Below, piece by piece: positions 9,874 through 20,317 of a stretch of DNA of 64,000 nt. The position numbers and the translations under genes are program-made. Origin of the DNA: Hysterangium stoloniferum. Lineage: Eukaryota; Basidiomycota; Agaricomycetes; Hysterangiales; Hysterangiaceae. Each line of letters begins with the position of its first letter. Within the stretch, counting starts at the first letter, position 1. The stretch lies in NCBI GenBank assembly GCA_015178975.1, contig WHVD01000057.1, positions 62,001 through 126,000 on the forward strand, given 5' to 3'. Below the pieces are notes generated by a model. The model saw nothing but the letters and a program-made list of their open reading frames with translations, was not told the origin of the DNA and did not search any database.

Positions 9874-10596
9874 TGTTACGACCGTGTCGCAACCCTATCG
9901 GTCCCGAGGTTATCGCCACTTATCAACATTTTCAAGTCACCATTTTGGAAACCATCGGCCCCGAAGCTGATGTATGTTTTCGCGAAGATCAAACTCCGTT
10001 TATGCCCACGTCAAAATAACTCGTATTGTCTGGTCAAACTTTTGATACGTCCCTTTTATTATGTTGATCCGTTCAATCTTATGTTTCACATATGTCTATC
10101 TATATTTGTAGTCCTTGAACTATTTCCTTTTATCATAATCCTGCTCTCGGTTATCATCGGCCTCCGAACTAATCATAAACTTCCCGTTCCTAGTCAAGCT
10201 TATTGTTAATGCCATTTTCCGCCCTTCTCCCCATTAGTATTTTCTAGACGCCTGTTACTTGTATATGAACCCGCTGTAGTTGTAGTTACTAGGCAATCAG
10301 AATATTGACTCAGAATACCCTCATACATCTGTAACAGTCTCATACTAAGAATCCCCCCATCTGCCTTCACATGCGCTCGTCCACTCTCGGCCCCGACCCC
10401 TGGCCCGACACTCGACTTGTCCTTCAGTCCTGATCGGTATCTCCCCGAAAGGAACTCTTTAGGATTAGTCTACGCCAGTCCGAAATCTAAGGACACCCTA
10501 CGGATATTTGCGAGGGTGCAGCACATAAGCTGAAGCCAAGTCCTTCCGATCGGTCCCCGTCGGCCACCGACATTAGTCAGTTTTCAGTTCTTAACA
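9874..10596 (+). mobile_element. B1: family B solo LTR
   Basis: It runs TGTTACGACCGTGTCGCAACC..CAGTTCTTAACA, 723 bp, with perfect TSD GTATG at 9869-9873 and 10597-10601. The TATA-like TATATGAA is near 10262. The hairpin CAGC-ACATAA-GCTG is at 10519-10532, 64 bp before the end. It is CpG-rich. Inserted into the Tc1-A transposase. Confidence 0.9.
10519..10532 (+). ncRNA. Conserved LTR stem-loop, B form
   Basis: CAGC-ACATAA-GCTG followed by AAGCCAAGTCC. Same position relative to the LTR end as in A. It is listed once here as the reference for family B; copies recur in B4, B5 and others. Confidence 0.5.
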
Positions 10597-11165
10597 GTAT
10601 GGGCTCATTGATCAACAGCTGATAGCTTCTTGGGATGACCATATTTGATGTTCTCCTTGTCAAAGTCATGGATTTTGCAAACATTGGAGACTATACTCTT
10701 GTGAATATCAAGCTTTTTGGCAATTTGCCTGGTAGAATAGCCAGAAGGGAGGAGGGAAATGAGCTCTCATGTATAGCAGTGGAGACAGGCTTCATTGGGG
10801 CTAAGTAATGGATAGGATATGAATTCAACTACTTTAGATACTGATTGAACAATAAGGATTTCATAGATATCCATGACAACCAACACCAACTTTATATTAA
10901 GGCACACAGAGCCTATATTGTATAGATTTGGATATGAAAGTAGTATGCTCAAAAAAAGTGTCCAAGTGTACTCATGTTTTTGAAAATTTATAGTTCCAGT
11001 GATTCTGGTTGGATAAGGACAAAGTTGGGCTCATTTTGTAGTTGAGATACTAAAGTTCAATTCTTACTATTACATATGTAATGGGAATTCACACTTTGCA
11101 TGATTTGTTATTGGATTTTCTTTGAAAAAGTCTGAAACATTTGGACACTTTTTTGAGCCATTGTA

Positions 11166-11478
11166 AATAGATATATCAAAGTAATCCTAAAGAGTTACAA
11201 TAATTAGCAGGATATAGAATAAAGAAACTTGAATTAGTAATACAACAAATAGGGAAATGTATGATGATACAGATTTTCTGACTGATTACCCTCACTGCCC
11301 TTTCATACCTTTTAATATTAATCAATGACTGATATGAAATATGAAATCATGAATGATGTCAAACTGAGATAAGTTAGAAATTGAGTTGAAGAAAAGTTGA
11401 AGGAAAGTTGAAGGAAAAGTCAAAAGGAAAAGTCAAAGGAAAGTCAAAGGAAAATCAAGATCTTATACATTCATGACA
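11166..11478. mobile_element. H3: diverged family H LTR fragment
   Basis: From about 11215 it resembles H1 and H2: GATACAGATTTTCTGACTGA, then GAAATCATGAATGATGTCAAACTGAGA, then an AAAGTCAAAGG-rich tract and the end TACATTCATGACA. The 5' end is not recognisable. It lies between Tc1-A and the copia-1 gag-pre-integrase region. Confidence 0.5.
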
Positions 11479-11812
11479 TGTGTATCTTTCCTGCAAGACA
11501 TGGTAATTGGATCTGGTTCAGCCTTTGAATTGAGTATCAATCCTTTGACCATGTTTCTCCTTATTAGATTTTTTATTCCCTCATAGTGGTGATGCCCCAA
11601 CTTAGCCAGGTGACCATGACAATGCAAGGTCACCAGTGTCCACCAGAGCACTGCTGGGCAGACCACCACCTTATCACTCACTGCAATCAGTTGTCTCTGA
11701 AGATTGAACTTTGTCAGCTAAGGTAGAGAGGGTGGCTAGGGGAAACAGACTGTAATGGTTTCGAGCTGATGAAAGCTCTCATCAGGGGATACCACTATCC
11801 CTACCATTTCAC
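11479..11812 (-). pseudogene. copia-1 gag-pre-integrase domain
   Basis: The translation from the minus strand contains VVCPAVLWWTLVTLHCHGH, then LAKLGHHHYEGIKNLIRRNMVKGL, the gag-pre-integrase HARLGH-type motif, then MSCRKDT at the first zinc-binding Cys. It is preceded by the residual GEMVGIVVSPD of the protease side. Integrase core to its left is lost. Confidence 0.75.
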
Positions 11813-11817
11813 CCTTC

Positions 11818-12402
11818 TAGAGTTACTGTTTAGGAGTCTACTACTGAGCCCAAGAGCCAAAGGGAGTGATAGAATAATGTATTCATGCCATCCTACATGT
11901 GCATTGAAATCTGAGAATCTTGAGACCTAATGGTGGGTGGTATATGGTTGGGCAGTACCCCTGTCAGGAGAGGGAGGCTTCAACCCATGATCAGCAATCA
12001 CCAAAGCTGACAGATCATGGTCTGAGGCCAGTAGGTTTCCCTGCTGGATCAGATTTTGTCAATGTCCATACAGCAAGACAATGGTGAACACCTATGCCAC
12101 AGACAGATCTAGAGGTGAAGTACAGGGCATGTGCACATTTTCCAATTTGTTTACAATGGTCTTGCCATCCAAGTAGCCCACATTTTGATTGGTGATTGAT
12201 GCAATAATTAAGAGATTTCCATGGTGATTAGATCTTATGGTTTTGGATGAAATGTGTACATTATATTCTTTGTGATATGTGAGGTATATATAGCACAGTG
12301 AAAATATTATTATGTAAAGCTGGAACATGTAATACTTTTGTAAATTCAATCTTCCAACTAACCCTTCCATTAATGATTAGTTGAAAAATAACACTCCCAA
12401 CA
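11818..12402 (-). mobile_element. M: solo LTR-like element
   Basis: 585 bp with perfect TSD CCTTC at 11813-11817 and 12403-12407. The minus strand starts TGTTGGGAGTG; the other end is CTCTA, so one terminal dinucleotide has decayed. It splits copia-1 protease coding between KLADNRIIYSEG and GEMVGIV. A TATA-like ATATATA is at about 12287. Single copy in this window. Confidence 0.6.
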
Positions 12403-12407
12403 CCTTC

Positions 12408-12780
12408 TGAGTATATAATCCTATTGTCTGCAAGTTTTGTTGGGATTCTGTGTGGGGCATAGGTGTGGAATCAGTTGTAGTGTGGTGTCATATGTACATA
12501 TGTGATGTGGTCCCTGTGTCTGTGTTCCAATCAAAGATGTTAGCTGAGATTGCACATGTATCATGTTATGAAAAGGTACTTGGTTTTCCTGTCTGCTCCT
12601 CTACTTCCTCTATTTTTGCCTCTTCCATCTTGTTAGCACTGTTGCATGACTACCAGTTGTGCTGTAGCTTTTCTCCATTCCTTGGCTTTTGACAATCATA
12701 TGTAGCTAAGATGCCCTTCCTTGTCACAATTATAGCAAATCATCTTTTTGTTGACGTTTGATGGATGCTTTAGCCCTGTT
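12408..12780 (-). pseudogene. copia-1 protease side and gag zinc knuckle
   Basis: The stretch near 12410-12490 reads HTYAPHRIPTKLADNRIIYSEG, which matches the strand after the catalytic Asp in copia protease. At about 12690-12750 lies a zinc knuckle CYNCDKEGHLSYI followed by TGA exactly where the fourth ligand (Cys) should be, so one point change (TGT/TGC to TGA) explains it. Confidence 0.6.
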
Positions 12781-12848
12781 AACTATTTCTCCTTAGCAGT
12801 TGTAATTTAATTCTTTGCTCCCAAATGCCTGGAGAATAGTGTTCTTGC

Positions 12849-13166
12849 TCAACTTCTCCATGAGTAATAATGATGAGGAGAGGTGTGGATATTCTTCAGG
12901 AAAAGCCCAGATGAATGCATGCATTGTAGTTTTTCATCCAGCTTTTCAATTGTGAAGTCCTTTGGATGCAGGTTTTGAATAGTCCCCATTGCTTTATCAA
13001 TTCTAACACTCAGATCTATCAAAGACTCCTTTTCATCCTTTTGGATTGAGAATATATGTATCATCATAGGCATTGAAACAGACTCCTGGTTTTTGTTATA
13101 TGTAAATGTGTCCTTTAACAAGTCCCACATTTTGATTGGATCTTCTTCAGATCCACAGAAATGCAT
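12849..13166 (-). pseudogene. copia-1 gag core (UBN2-like)
   Basis: The reading frame HFCGSEEDPIKMWDLLKDTF, then LIDLSVRIDKAMGTIQNL and IEKLDEKLQCMHSS, is a copia gag core. It continues upstream across LTR C3 at 14536-14567 (MVENDQTL) and, beyond Tc1-B, at 18469. The TSD (TGCAT/TGCAA) sits inside the LHF codons. It formed the particle protein of copia-1. Confidence 0.75.
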
Positions 13167-14535
13167 TGTTAAGACCTAAGCCTGGAGAAGGGAGAATGCT
13201 CTAGTTGGAGGGCCAATGATGGGAAATGAATTAATTGGGGGGCTGACGGTAAAGATTGTACTAGTCAGGAGGTCCAACTCCATAACTGTAGTGGAGCTTG
13301 GCTTCAACTTATGTGTTGCATTACATAAACTGTCAGGGTGCTCTGGTATTTCACACAGAGCAGATAGTACAATATGAACAAGAGTCCACACATAGCTTAA
13401 TCAACAGGAGGGCCAAATTACTAAGAGTTGAGGGATAGAGGGTTGCAGCTTGTTGAAGACCACTCTTGAGGAGTATAGTAGTGAGGAAAAGGCAGAAAAC
13501 TAAGAGAGGCTAATTTAAGTCAACATTCAAACTGAAGAACTGTAGTGTATATGAAAAGGGCTTTATACTACATCAAGACAGGTGATCAAAAGGCCAATCA
13601 AAGAAGCAAAGTGTAGGATGGATCACAGAGAAGTGATGATGAGGTGGGGAGATATGTATAGAAACTAATGTACATATGGTACTAATAAAAAATACTAGGT
13701 GGCAAATAAGAGTATATGTGGAGATGGAAATGGAGGAATGGATGGAGCAGAGATGGAACAGGGTGGGAATACATATACTATAAACAAGTATTGGGGCACT
13801 GCATGTGAAGAGTGGTGGAAGTTCTAACTGTTCTATATATGAAGAATATCGACCGTTTAGGTACAACACCGAGATGTATTGACTGTCTAAGTCTAATACA
13901 GGCCGAACATGTATTGACTACTTAGTTCAATACGGTTGAATGAAGTAGCTATCTAAAGTAGAATAGAGAGCTAGAATGAATAAAGAGAATTGACTGTTAA
14001 GTACGATTCTAGATGACTACTTGAGTGTAAAATAGAGTAACGAGAGAGCCAAGTGATAGAGTAGCACAGATATAGTCCGCATGGATTGAGATAAAGATGG
14101 AGTTTTGACTGGTACAGTTTGAAACTCTGATTGCGTAGATAGTTAAAGCCCGTCTGTGATGGTCGAGATGATACCCCAATCACAACTTACAGGACACAAT
14201 TGGTATCTTGGGTAAGTCGTGGTTGCGGGGTAAAAAGTGTCTGAGTTTTAACTACAGGTGCTAGAATACATAAGTCTGGCGTGTATGCGCCCACAAGAGT
14301 TGATGTACCACATATATAGGTTGTCGAACTAATTATAAGTGTATAATAAAATAGAGAGAAAGTAGAAATAATAAAGGAAATATAGTATGAGCTCATCTGA
14401 CTATATTTCCTGAGTATATTTCGCCATACCTCTCACACTGCAAGGGTTAATGATGTGAGTGGAGGTCCCAATAATGGATGATGGTTTTCCAGTGAGAAAC
14501 AAGTTCCAGGGGTCCGAAATGATGGGATCCTAACA
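13167..14535 (-). mobile_element. C3: family C solo LTR
   Basis: On the + strand it runs TGTTAAGACC..GGGATCCTAACA. TSD TGCAT (13162-13166) and TGCAA (14536-14540) differ at the last base. The hairpin CAAC-ACATAA-GTTG is at 13305-13318 (minus). It hosts solo LTR G2. It interrupts copia-1 gag. Confidence 0.85.
13804..14437 (+). mobile_element. G2: family G solo LTR (long form)
   Basis: It runs TGTGAAGAGTGGTGG..CTCTCACA, 634 bp, with perfect TSD CTGCA at 13799-13803 and 14438-14442. The extra length over G1 (474 bp) comes from a tandem of segments containing ATTGACTGTCTAAGT-like motifs near 13850-13990. Confidence 0.85.
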
Positions 14536-15543
14536 TGCAACGTCTGATCATTTTCTACCATAAGAGATACAGTGGCTCAAAAAATTATTCCAATGTTTTG
14601 TTGTTTTGAAAAGATTGATTCACAATACAAATACCAGACATCAGATAATCTTAAAAAATTACCCAATATAGTATAGCATCTTAGCTTGAACTTGACACTT
14701 GGTTTATGTAATTTGAATCCAAATTGGTGGAACAATAAATAAAACAAAATAATCACTCATTGGAGCAATTTTTTGACCCTCTATTATTTTGGCAAAAAAA
14801 GCTCCTATTTCAGTAAAAATAGAAGTCTAACCCACTTGTGAGAATAATAAACATGTCATGTGACTTTGTTTACATCTGTTTGACATGTTGACAGTTGGTT
14901 CAACCACTCCTTAGCCTTTACCACCACCATGAAAGCTATTTCTGCTACTCAGCACTTTACTATAATCTCTCTTCTTCAAGAGAGGTATTCCTACACTCAA
15001 ATACAGACTAAAACTGGTTTAGGGAGGGCTACAATCAGCAGGATCAAGGCTGAAGTGCTTGCAGATAAAGAAAACAACCCAGCTGGCCATCCTTCTAAGC
15101 TTACTTGTGACAAACAGTCAATTGTCTGTCAAATTAGCTCTGGAAATCTTGACAATGCTGTTCAAGCTACCCAATTCATTAATTCTGCCATCCCCAACTC
15201 TATCACTCTCCAAACAGTCAGGAATGTACTCAAGAAAAATGGTTTTTACTCTGCAACAAAGAAGAAAGTGCCTATGTTGAAAAAGATCCATCATCAGAAG
15301 TGATTTTGAGTTTGCTCAGTACCATGAAAACTGGACTGTGGAGGACTTCAAAAGAGTGTTGTGGACAGATGAGACTAAGATTAACCAAATTGGATCTGAT
15401 AGAAAGGTGTATGTTTGGAAAGAAAGGGGAGAACCAATATCTAACCAAACAACAATATATCCAACTGTCAAGCATGGAGGAGGAAATAATCTCATAGTAT
15501 GGGGCTGTATGGGGTGGAATGGTGTAGGAAGTTAGTAGAGGTT

Positions 15544-16296
15544 TGTTACGACCGTGTCGCAACCACATCACAACCTGATGGTCCCTGATGATACTATTGT
15601 CTTCCTACATTTCAAGTATGGATCAAGTCATTGTATCGGCAACTGTCGGTATACCGACACTGACATATCTCTTCATGGTGATCAAACCCTGTTTATGCCC
15701 CTGTCAAGTTATACTCGTGCCATCTGGTTATGCTTTGATATGTCCCCTTTTATTATGATGATCTGTTCTACTCTATGTTTCACATATGCTCACATATACT
15801 TGTAGCTCTTGGACTATTCCCTTTTCTCATAATCCTGCTCTCAGATAATCACAGCTTCTGATCTTATTGTAACCTTCCAGTTCCTAGTCAAGTTTATTTG
15901 TCACTAATTGGACATTCCTGCTCTTCCCTAGTTAGCATTTCGAAATGCCGATAACTAGTATTTAAGTCCTACTGTAATGCAGCTACAAGTCAATTGAGAA
16001 TATTGACTCAGAACACTTGTCTACCTCTCTCATAGTCCCACTCTAAATATCCCGCTCCTCACCTTTGCTTGTGCTCACTCACTCTCAGTCTCCGACCCTT
16101 TGACCTCCCAACTACCCTTCAGTGTCTGATCAGTGACTTACTGAGAGGATTGTTTGATAGGATTGGTTTTCTACCCACCCAAAATGTAAGGACATCCAAT
16201 GGTAATTTGCGAGGGTGCAGCATATAAGCTGAAGCCAAGTCCTTCCGTTCAGTCCCTGTTGGTCTACCGACATCAGTCAGTTTCCTGTTCTTAACA
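15544..16296 (+). mobile_element. B7: family B solo LTR
   Basis: It runs TGTTACGACCGTGTCGC..TGTTCTTAACA, 753 bp, with perfect TSD AGGTT at 15539-15543 and 16297-16301. The hairpin CAGC-ATATAA-GCTG lies near 16218. It lies in the Tc1-B transposase; CpG partly decayed. Confidence 0.9.
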
Positions 16297-16806
16297 AGGT
16301 TCAGGGGATAATGGATTCTGGTCAGTATGTGGAGATTTTGAAGGATGAGGTGGTAGAAAGCTTTGAAATACTGGAAATGGAGGAGGACCAATGTTATGTA
16401 CTTCCAACAGGACAATGATCCAAAACATACATCTAGGAAGGCCAAACAGTGGTTTGAAGACAATGACATTCAAATAATATCCTGGCCTGCCCAGTCCCCT
16501 GATCTAAACCCCATTGAACACCTTTGGGAACATGTGATGTATCTAGTATATATTCACGAATTTTCCCTTAATTTTCCCGAATTTATTTCAATTTATTTTA
16601 TTCTATTTTATTTTATTTATTAATTCAAGAATTAGGCTATTTCCTTTTAACTTCGAATACTCAAAGCTTCGAATGACATCATATTATGTAATCGAAGCCT
16701 AGAGCGGTCGAAATATAAATATAATAAAGCCGGGTTATCTAATTTCAAGAGACCGGGTTTTTATTATATTATATTAGTACATATATGCGCATTATTATCG
16801 CGCAAT

Positions 16807-16840
16807 CACGTGACATCACGTGACGACGACGTCATGACGT
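16807..16840 (+). promoter_or_regulatory. ACGT-core cluster in LTR E1 (E-box and CRE-like)
   Basis: Two TCACGTGA/CACGTGA sites are followed by GACGTCA and TGACGT within 35 bp. They lie about 260-290 bp upstream of the TATA box, in the presumed U3. A diverged version is kept in E2 near 21270-21300. Such sites bind bHLH or bZIP factors in fungi; which factor is unknown. Confidence 0.45.
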
Positions 16841-17094
16841 GTTTACAAATCGTTGCGAGTAGTTTTCGCAGCCGCCCGGCTGCGTTTATTTCTGTTTTGG
16901 CGCCACGGCTTATTTTGCTTCCACCCTCGGCCATCCCAGGTTTATTTCCTGACTCGACCGGTTCGGATCTTCGGTTCGGATCTTTGAGTTGGGTGATAGC
17001 TATGACATCATAGCGGAATTATAGGAACTTTTAGAAGCTTCTAATAATTTCCTAATTAGTTATTTAGCTATTATTAAGCAAAAATCTCTACATG

Positions 17095-17102
17095 TATAAA
17101 AG
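17095..17102 (+). promoter_or_regulatory. TATA box of LTR E1
   Basis: TATAAAAG followed by GAGGCCTAAATCACTG. The corresponding sequence is kept in E2 near 21010. Confidence 0.6.
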
Positions 17103-17881
17103 GAGGCCTAAATCACTGAATAAATCACTACTACTTTACTACTATCAACAGCACCAGCTCAAAGCTTATCTAATCATCCTAAGGACAAAAATAGCCTTAG
17201 TCTGATATCTAACTGCAAGCATCTACACTTGCAGCATTTTGAACTCTTTCTCTTGAACTTAGCTAATTCATCTAAGTTCCCTCAGCTTCCCGGAAAACCT
17301 TTAGGCTTACTAATCACTTAAGTAAATCTAAATTCTCATTACTGAAATCCCTGCCTGTTTAGGTTATTCAAGAGCCCATTTTAACAGCACAGTTAATCAA
17401 TCTTTAAACAAACGCTTGGATATTCGACTCTCGGACAATCTCTCTATTTATAAATTATTTAACAGCTTGTTAAATCTTTATAAATAGTAAACTAAAAGGC
17501 TACAATAAAGCGAAGGCTTACGACAAGTTTCCGCCAACTTATTGTGCATACATTCAGCTCCCGAACCTTTATTCTCAAAGAGAACTTAACTTTCGTAGAG
17601 CATGTGACTACAAGTTCATCTGAATTTGTCAAGAGACCAAACAAATATTGACTTTAGTTGTTTAAGCTTAATAGCGCAGCTAATTAATCTATCAGTATTT
17701 AAATTACTGGACCTTTATTTGTTTATTTCTTGAATCCCTTGCCGTGTCAACGTTTGTTAATTATTTGAGAGAGTAAATAGCCGGATACCTTACAGAACAC
17801 CTCAAGTGTTGTCTGCAACAATACCCAACACCACCTAAAGGAGTACATAAATTATGGGACTGAGTTGTGGAGGAGTGGAAT

Positions 17882-18359
17882 TGACATGAATTGGATTTTA
17901 CTCAATAAAGTCGAATAAACAATCAAAGAATATTCAACAATATTGAATACAGATGCCTCATTTGACGAAGTATTAATTCATCCTGTTGATAAAGTGTAAG
18001 GCAAAGATAGGACACAGAGGCTCACAAATATTTAAGTTGAATAAAGGCTTGGAAAAGTTTGACAATTATATAATACAGTAATAATATAATTATGATACAG
18101 GTTTTCTGACCGACTTCCTTCATTCCTATTATTGCCCTTATATACTATATATCATTTACCTATGATGATAATATGATATCAAAGTGAAATCATCAATGAC
18201 ATCAAACTGAGACAAGTTGAAGATATTCGAGATTGTTGAATAATAGTCGAGTCAGAAGTTGAGTCAGAAATCAAGTCGGAAAGTCAAAGGAAAGTCAAAG
18301 GAATGTTGAAGAAAGTTAAATTGAATATTATTGAAATTTGAGCTTGTACATTCGTGACA
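17882..18359. mobile_element. H1: family H solo LTR
   Basis: It starts TGACATGAATTGGATTTTACTC and ends TTGTACATTCGTGACA, about 478 bp. It is similar along its length to H2 at 37218-38527 without its passenger. No matching TSD is found: the left flank is Tc1-B coding and the right flank is its terminal repeat, so adjacent Tc1 sequence was deleted. Confidence 0.7.
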
Positions 18360-18466
18360 TATACTATATTGGGTAAGTTTTTAAGAATTATCTGATGTCT
18401 GGTATTTGAATTGTGAATCAATCTTTCCAAAACAACAAAACATTGGAGCAATTTTTTGAGCCACTG

Positions 18467-18735
18467 TAGTGAGATGTATTACAATTAGAAGTTGGAGCCC
18501 ATAACCTACATATTAAAAATAGTATGAATTGACTTATTGTAAATGCACAACCTACAAGGGTTTTATAAATTTGTAATAGAAGTACTTATGTGTCAATCAA
18601 TGTGTCAGTTAGTGAGTCACCTTCTGACATGATAGTTTAGGTGTACATGGGTAAAAGTATGCATTAGCCTCAAAAACATGGTTCACAATACATATGCTTG
18701 TTCCAGGATAAAGTGGAAGGAGAGGGGTGAACTAT
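18467..18735 (-). pseudogene. copia-1 gag start and 5' LTR fragment
   Basis: The minus strand near 18469-18560 continues the gag frame toward its N-terminus but without a clear start codon. From 18630 to about 18735 it matches the left LTR (1930-2030). The outer end of this LTR has been lost. Confidence 0.6.
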
Positions 18736-18775
18736 CCCTAACCTGTTAAAAGTGTAGAAAATGAATGGTGTTATG

Positions 18776-19613
18776 TGTTATGACCAGACAATCCCGCCAG
18801 ACTCCGGGCACTAACCCGTATGCCCCCACACGCTACAAGCACCAATCGTCTGTTTATAGGATTTCCCGCCCGGACTCCGTTACGTCAAGACTCGTTACGT
18901 TCGACCTCATTACGACACATATCAGTCACCGGACTTCCCCCAGACTCTGTCTCTGTCTATGTCCGTCTTTGTCCCACGCATCAGTCACCGGTCCCTGCTT
19001 AGAATCCCGTCACCGCTCTAATCGAGCCCCGTTCCCATTTTAGTCAAATGACCTGTCACGATTTAGGACTCCGCTCCCACTCCGTTTCCCATTATGGGTT
19101 ATGCTTTGTCACGATTCGGACTCCGCTCTGTTCCATCCCGTTCCTAACACCAATTTGGTGTTTACTATTCCTGTTTTATGTTTTGTTAGTTTCATTTCAT
19201 TATTACTGGATTTGGTATGTCATGCATTCCACGGTCTATATAAACTGGCAGATGTTGTACATACAATCCAGTCAGAAAATTAGCTTAGATTCCCCCCAGT
19301 AATCTAATAATATTTTCCGCTCTAAAACCTTACTCGATTTACATCGCTCGCACTAGTCGGAGCCCACGGGCTCCGGCGCATCTATCTCTCTCAACCAACT
19401 CGACTCATGACCCACGACCTCTGACTTACGACCCATGACCCGACTTACGACCTACGACCCACGAACCCCGCCCGGACTCCCCGGGATCCCCATCCATCCG
19501 TTTGAAATTGGACAACACGATCTAGCGAGGGCGCAGCCTATAAGCTGAAGCCAAGTCCTACCGGATATCCCGTGGGTTTCTCCGGAGACCTGGCCTGTGT
19601 GTGTATCCTAACA
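18776..19613 (+). mobile_element. A-b: family A solo LTR
   Basis: It runs TGTTATGACCAGACAATCC..GTGTATCCTAACA, 838 bp, with perfect TSD TTATG at 18771-18775 and 19614-19618. It lies two bases into D1, so the first TG of D1 is on its far left. The hairpin CAGC-CTATAA-GCTG is at 19534-19547. CpG-rich, hence younger than its host. Confidence 0.9.
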
Positions 19614-20317
19614 TTATGACCCATTCCTGGATACTTCAATCTTCCATAATTATCTGTAACTTTCTGACCTAACTTCTGTCTGCAGAACATTTCTAGTTCC
19701 TGCACTTCTGAACCTCATCCTTGTTCTGTATTTGGTAACTTGTCTATTGACAAGTATCCATTCATTTACTTGTTGCACTCCCATTTTGGAATATTCATCC
19801 TAATCCACCTTATTATGATCCTAGTTTGTAGTACAATAATGGAAAAACCTATATTAGTTTCTATGCATTTGTACTCTATGTTAAGATCTAAGCTAAAAGG
19901 GGAAAGGAAGACTCTAAGTTGGGGGTCTGATGATTGGAAACAAGCTAATTGGGAGGCTGATGATAGAGATTGTACAGTACTAGTTGGGAGGTCTGACTCT
20001 ATAAATGTAGTGGAGCTTGGCTTCAACTTATGTGTTGCACCCTCATACAAACTGTCAGGGTGCTCCAGTATTTCAAACAGTGTGGATAGTATGATAGAGA
20101 CAAAGTTCAATACTTAACTCAATTGGCTGGGGGACTATGTTATGACCCATTCTTGGATACTTCAATATCTGCTATTATCTGACATATCCAACTTTATACC
20201 CTGCTCTGACTTCCACCTCAACATCCGACCCTGACCTCCAACTATGGAATATTATAGTTTCTGCATCTTCTGTATCTTCCCCTTGTTCCACATCTGGTAA
20301 CTTGTCCACTGACAAGT

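Larger units (their letters stand above)
9285..10795 (-). pseudogene. Tc1-A transposase, broken
   Basis: Starting at 10795 (MKPVSTAIHES), an N-terminal helix-turn-helix with STRQIAKKLDIHKSIVSNV is visible, then GHPKKLS. After LTR B1 come LVRTGKANTAVAAAKHIN, NWTVEDWKQVIWSDETKIN (first catalytic Asp), GGGSIIVWGCMGWNG and FQQNNDPKHTS. In the last motif the usual QQDN Asp is Asn. The third acidic residue is beyond the truncation. At least two frameshifts exist (near 10600 and 9520). It would have been a cut-and-paste transposase. Confidence 0.85.
9285..11163 (-). mobile_element. Tc1-A: Tc1/mariner element, 3' truncated
   Basis: A Tc1-type transposase on the minus strand is followed on the right by a terminal region ending GAGCCATTG next to TA (11164-11165). 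The left end, with the C-terminal third of the transposase and the terminal repeat, is missing. The right terminal region (about 10948-11163) is itself bounded by inverted copies of GCTCAAAAAAGTGTCC, as in Tc1-B and Tc1-C. Solo LTR B1 interrupts it. Confidence 0.8.
16533..17794 (+). mobile_element. E1: family E solo LTR (1.26 kb)
   Basis: It runs TGTGATGTATCTAG..CCGGATACCTTACA with perfect TSD GAACA at 16528-16532 and 17795-17799. Its removal restores the Tc1-B frame. A canonical TATA box (TATAAAAG, 17095-17102) and an upstream cluster of ACGT-core sites (16807-16840) mark a promoter. The second copy is E2 at 20318-21575. Confidence 0.9.
14929..17880 (+). pseudogene. Tc1-B transposase (DD34E), interrupted
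   Basis: From MKAISATQHF at 14929: a helix-turn-helix (YTQIQTKTGLGRATISRI), then NNPAGHPSKLT, then after a stop near 15301 NWTVEDFKRVLWTDETKIN (first Asp), GGGNNLIVWGCMGWNG, then beyond LTR B7 QYVEILKDEVVESF, FQQDNDPKHTS (second Asp) and WPAQSPDLNPIEHLWEH (Glu). There are 34 residues between the second Asp and the Glu, hence DD34E. Removing E1 and one GAACA gives EHLWEHLKCC. All three catalytic residues are readable, but stops and frameshifts make it inactive. Confidence 0.9.
14570..18466 (+). mobile_element. Tc1-B: DD34E Tc1/mariner element with two LTR insertions
   Basis: It runs CAGTGGCTCAAAAAATT..AATTTTTTGAGCCACTG between TA dinucleotides at 14568-14569 and 18467-18468. A long terminal region (14570 to about 14928) precedes the transposase; the right one is shortened to about 100 bp after H1. 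B7, E1 and H1 lie inside. It inserted into copia-1 gag; the gag frame continues on both sides. Confidence 0.85.
1930..18735 (-). mobile_element. copia-1: Ty1/copia retrotransposon, heavily interrupted
   Basis: The span reads, on the minus strand, 5' LTR fragment (about 18735-18630), gag, zinc knuckle, protease, gag-pre-integrase, integrase, reverse transcriptase, RNase H and 3' LTR (2068-1930). The two LTR pieces share the segment from TGATAGTTTAGGTGTACA to GAGGGGTGAACT. The left LTR is only 139 bp (TGATAG..CCAACA); the outer end of the right one is lost. The domain order, with integrase before reverse transcriptase, is diagnostic of copia. At least ten later insertions break it: C1, J, A-a, K, Tc1-A, M, C3 and Tc1-B, some with their own passengers. 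Many TSDs are intact, so the original frame can be followed across the junctions. Confidence 0.8.
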
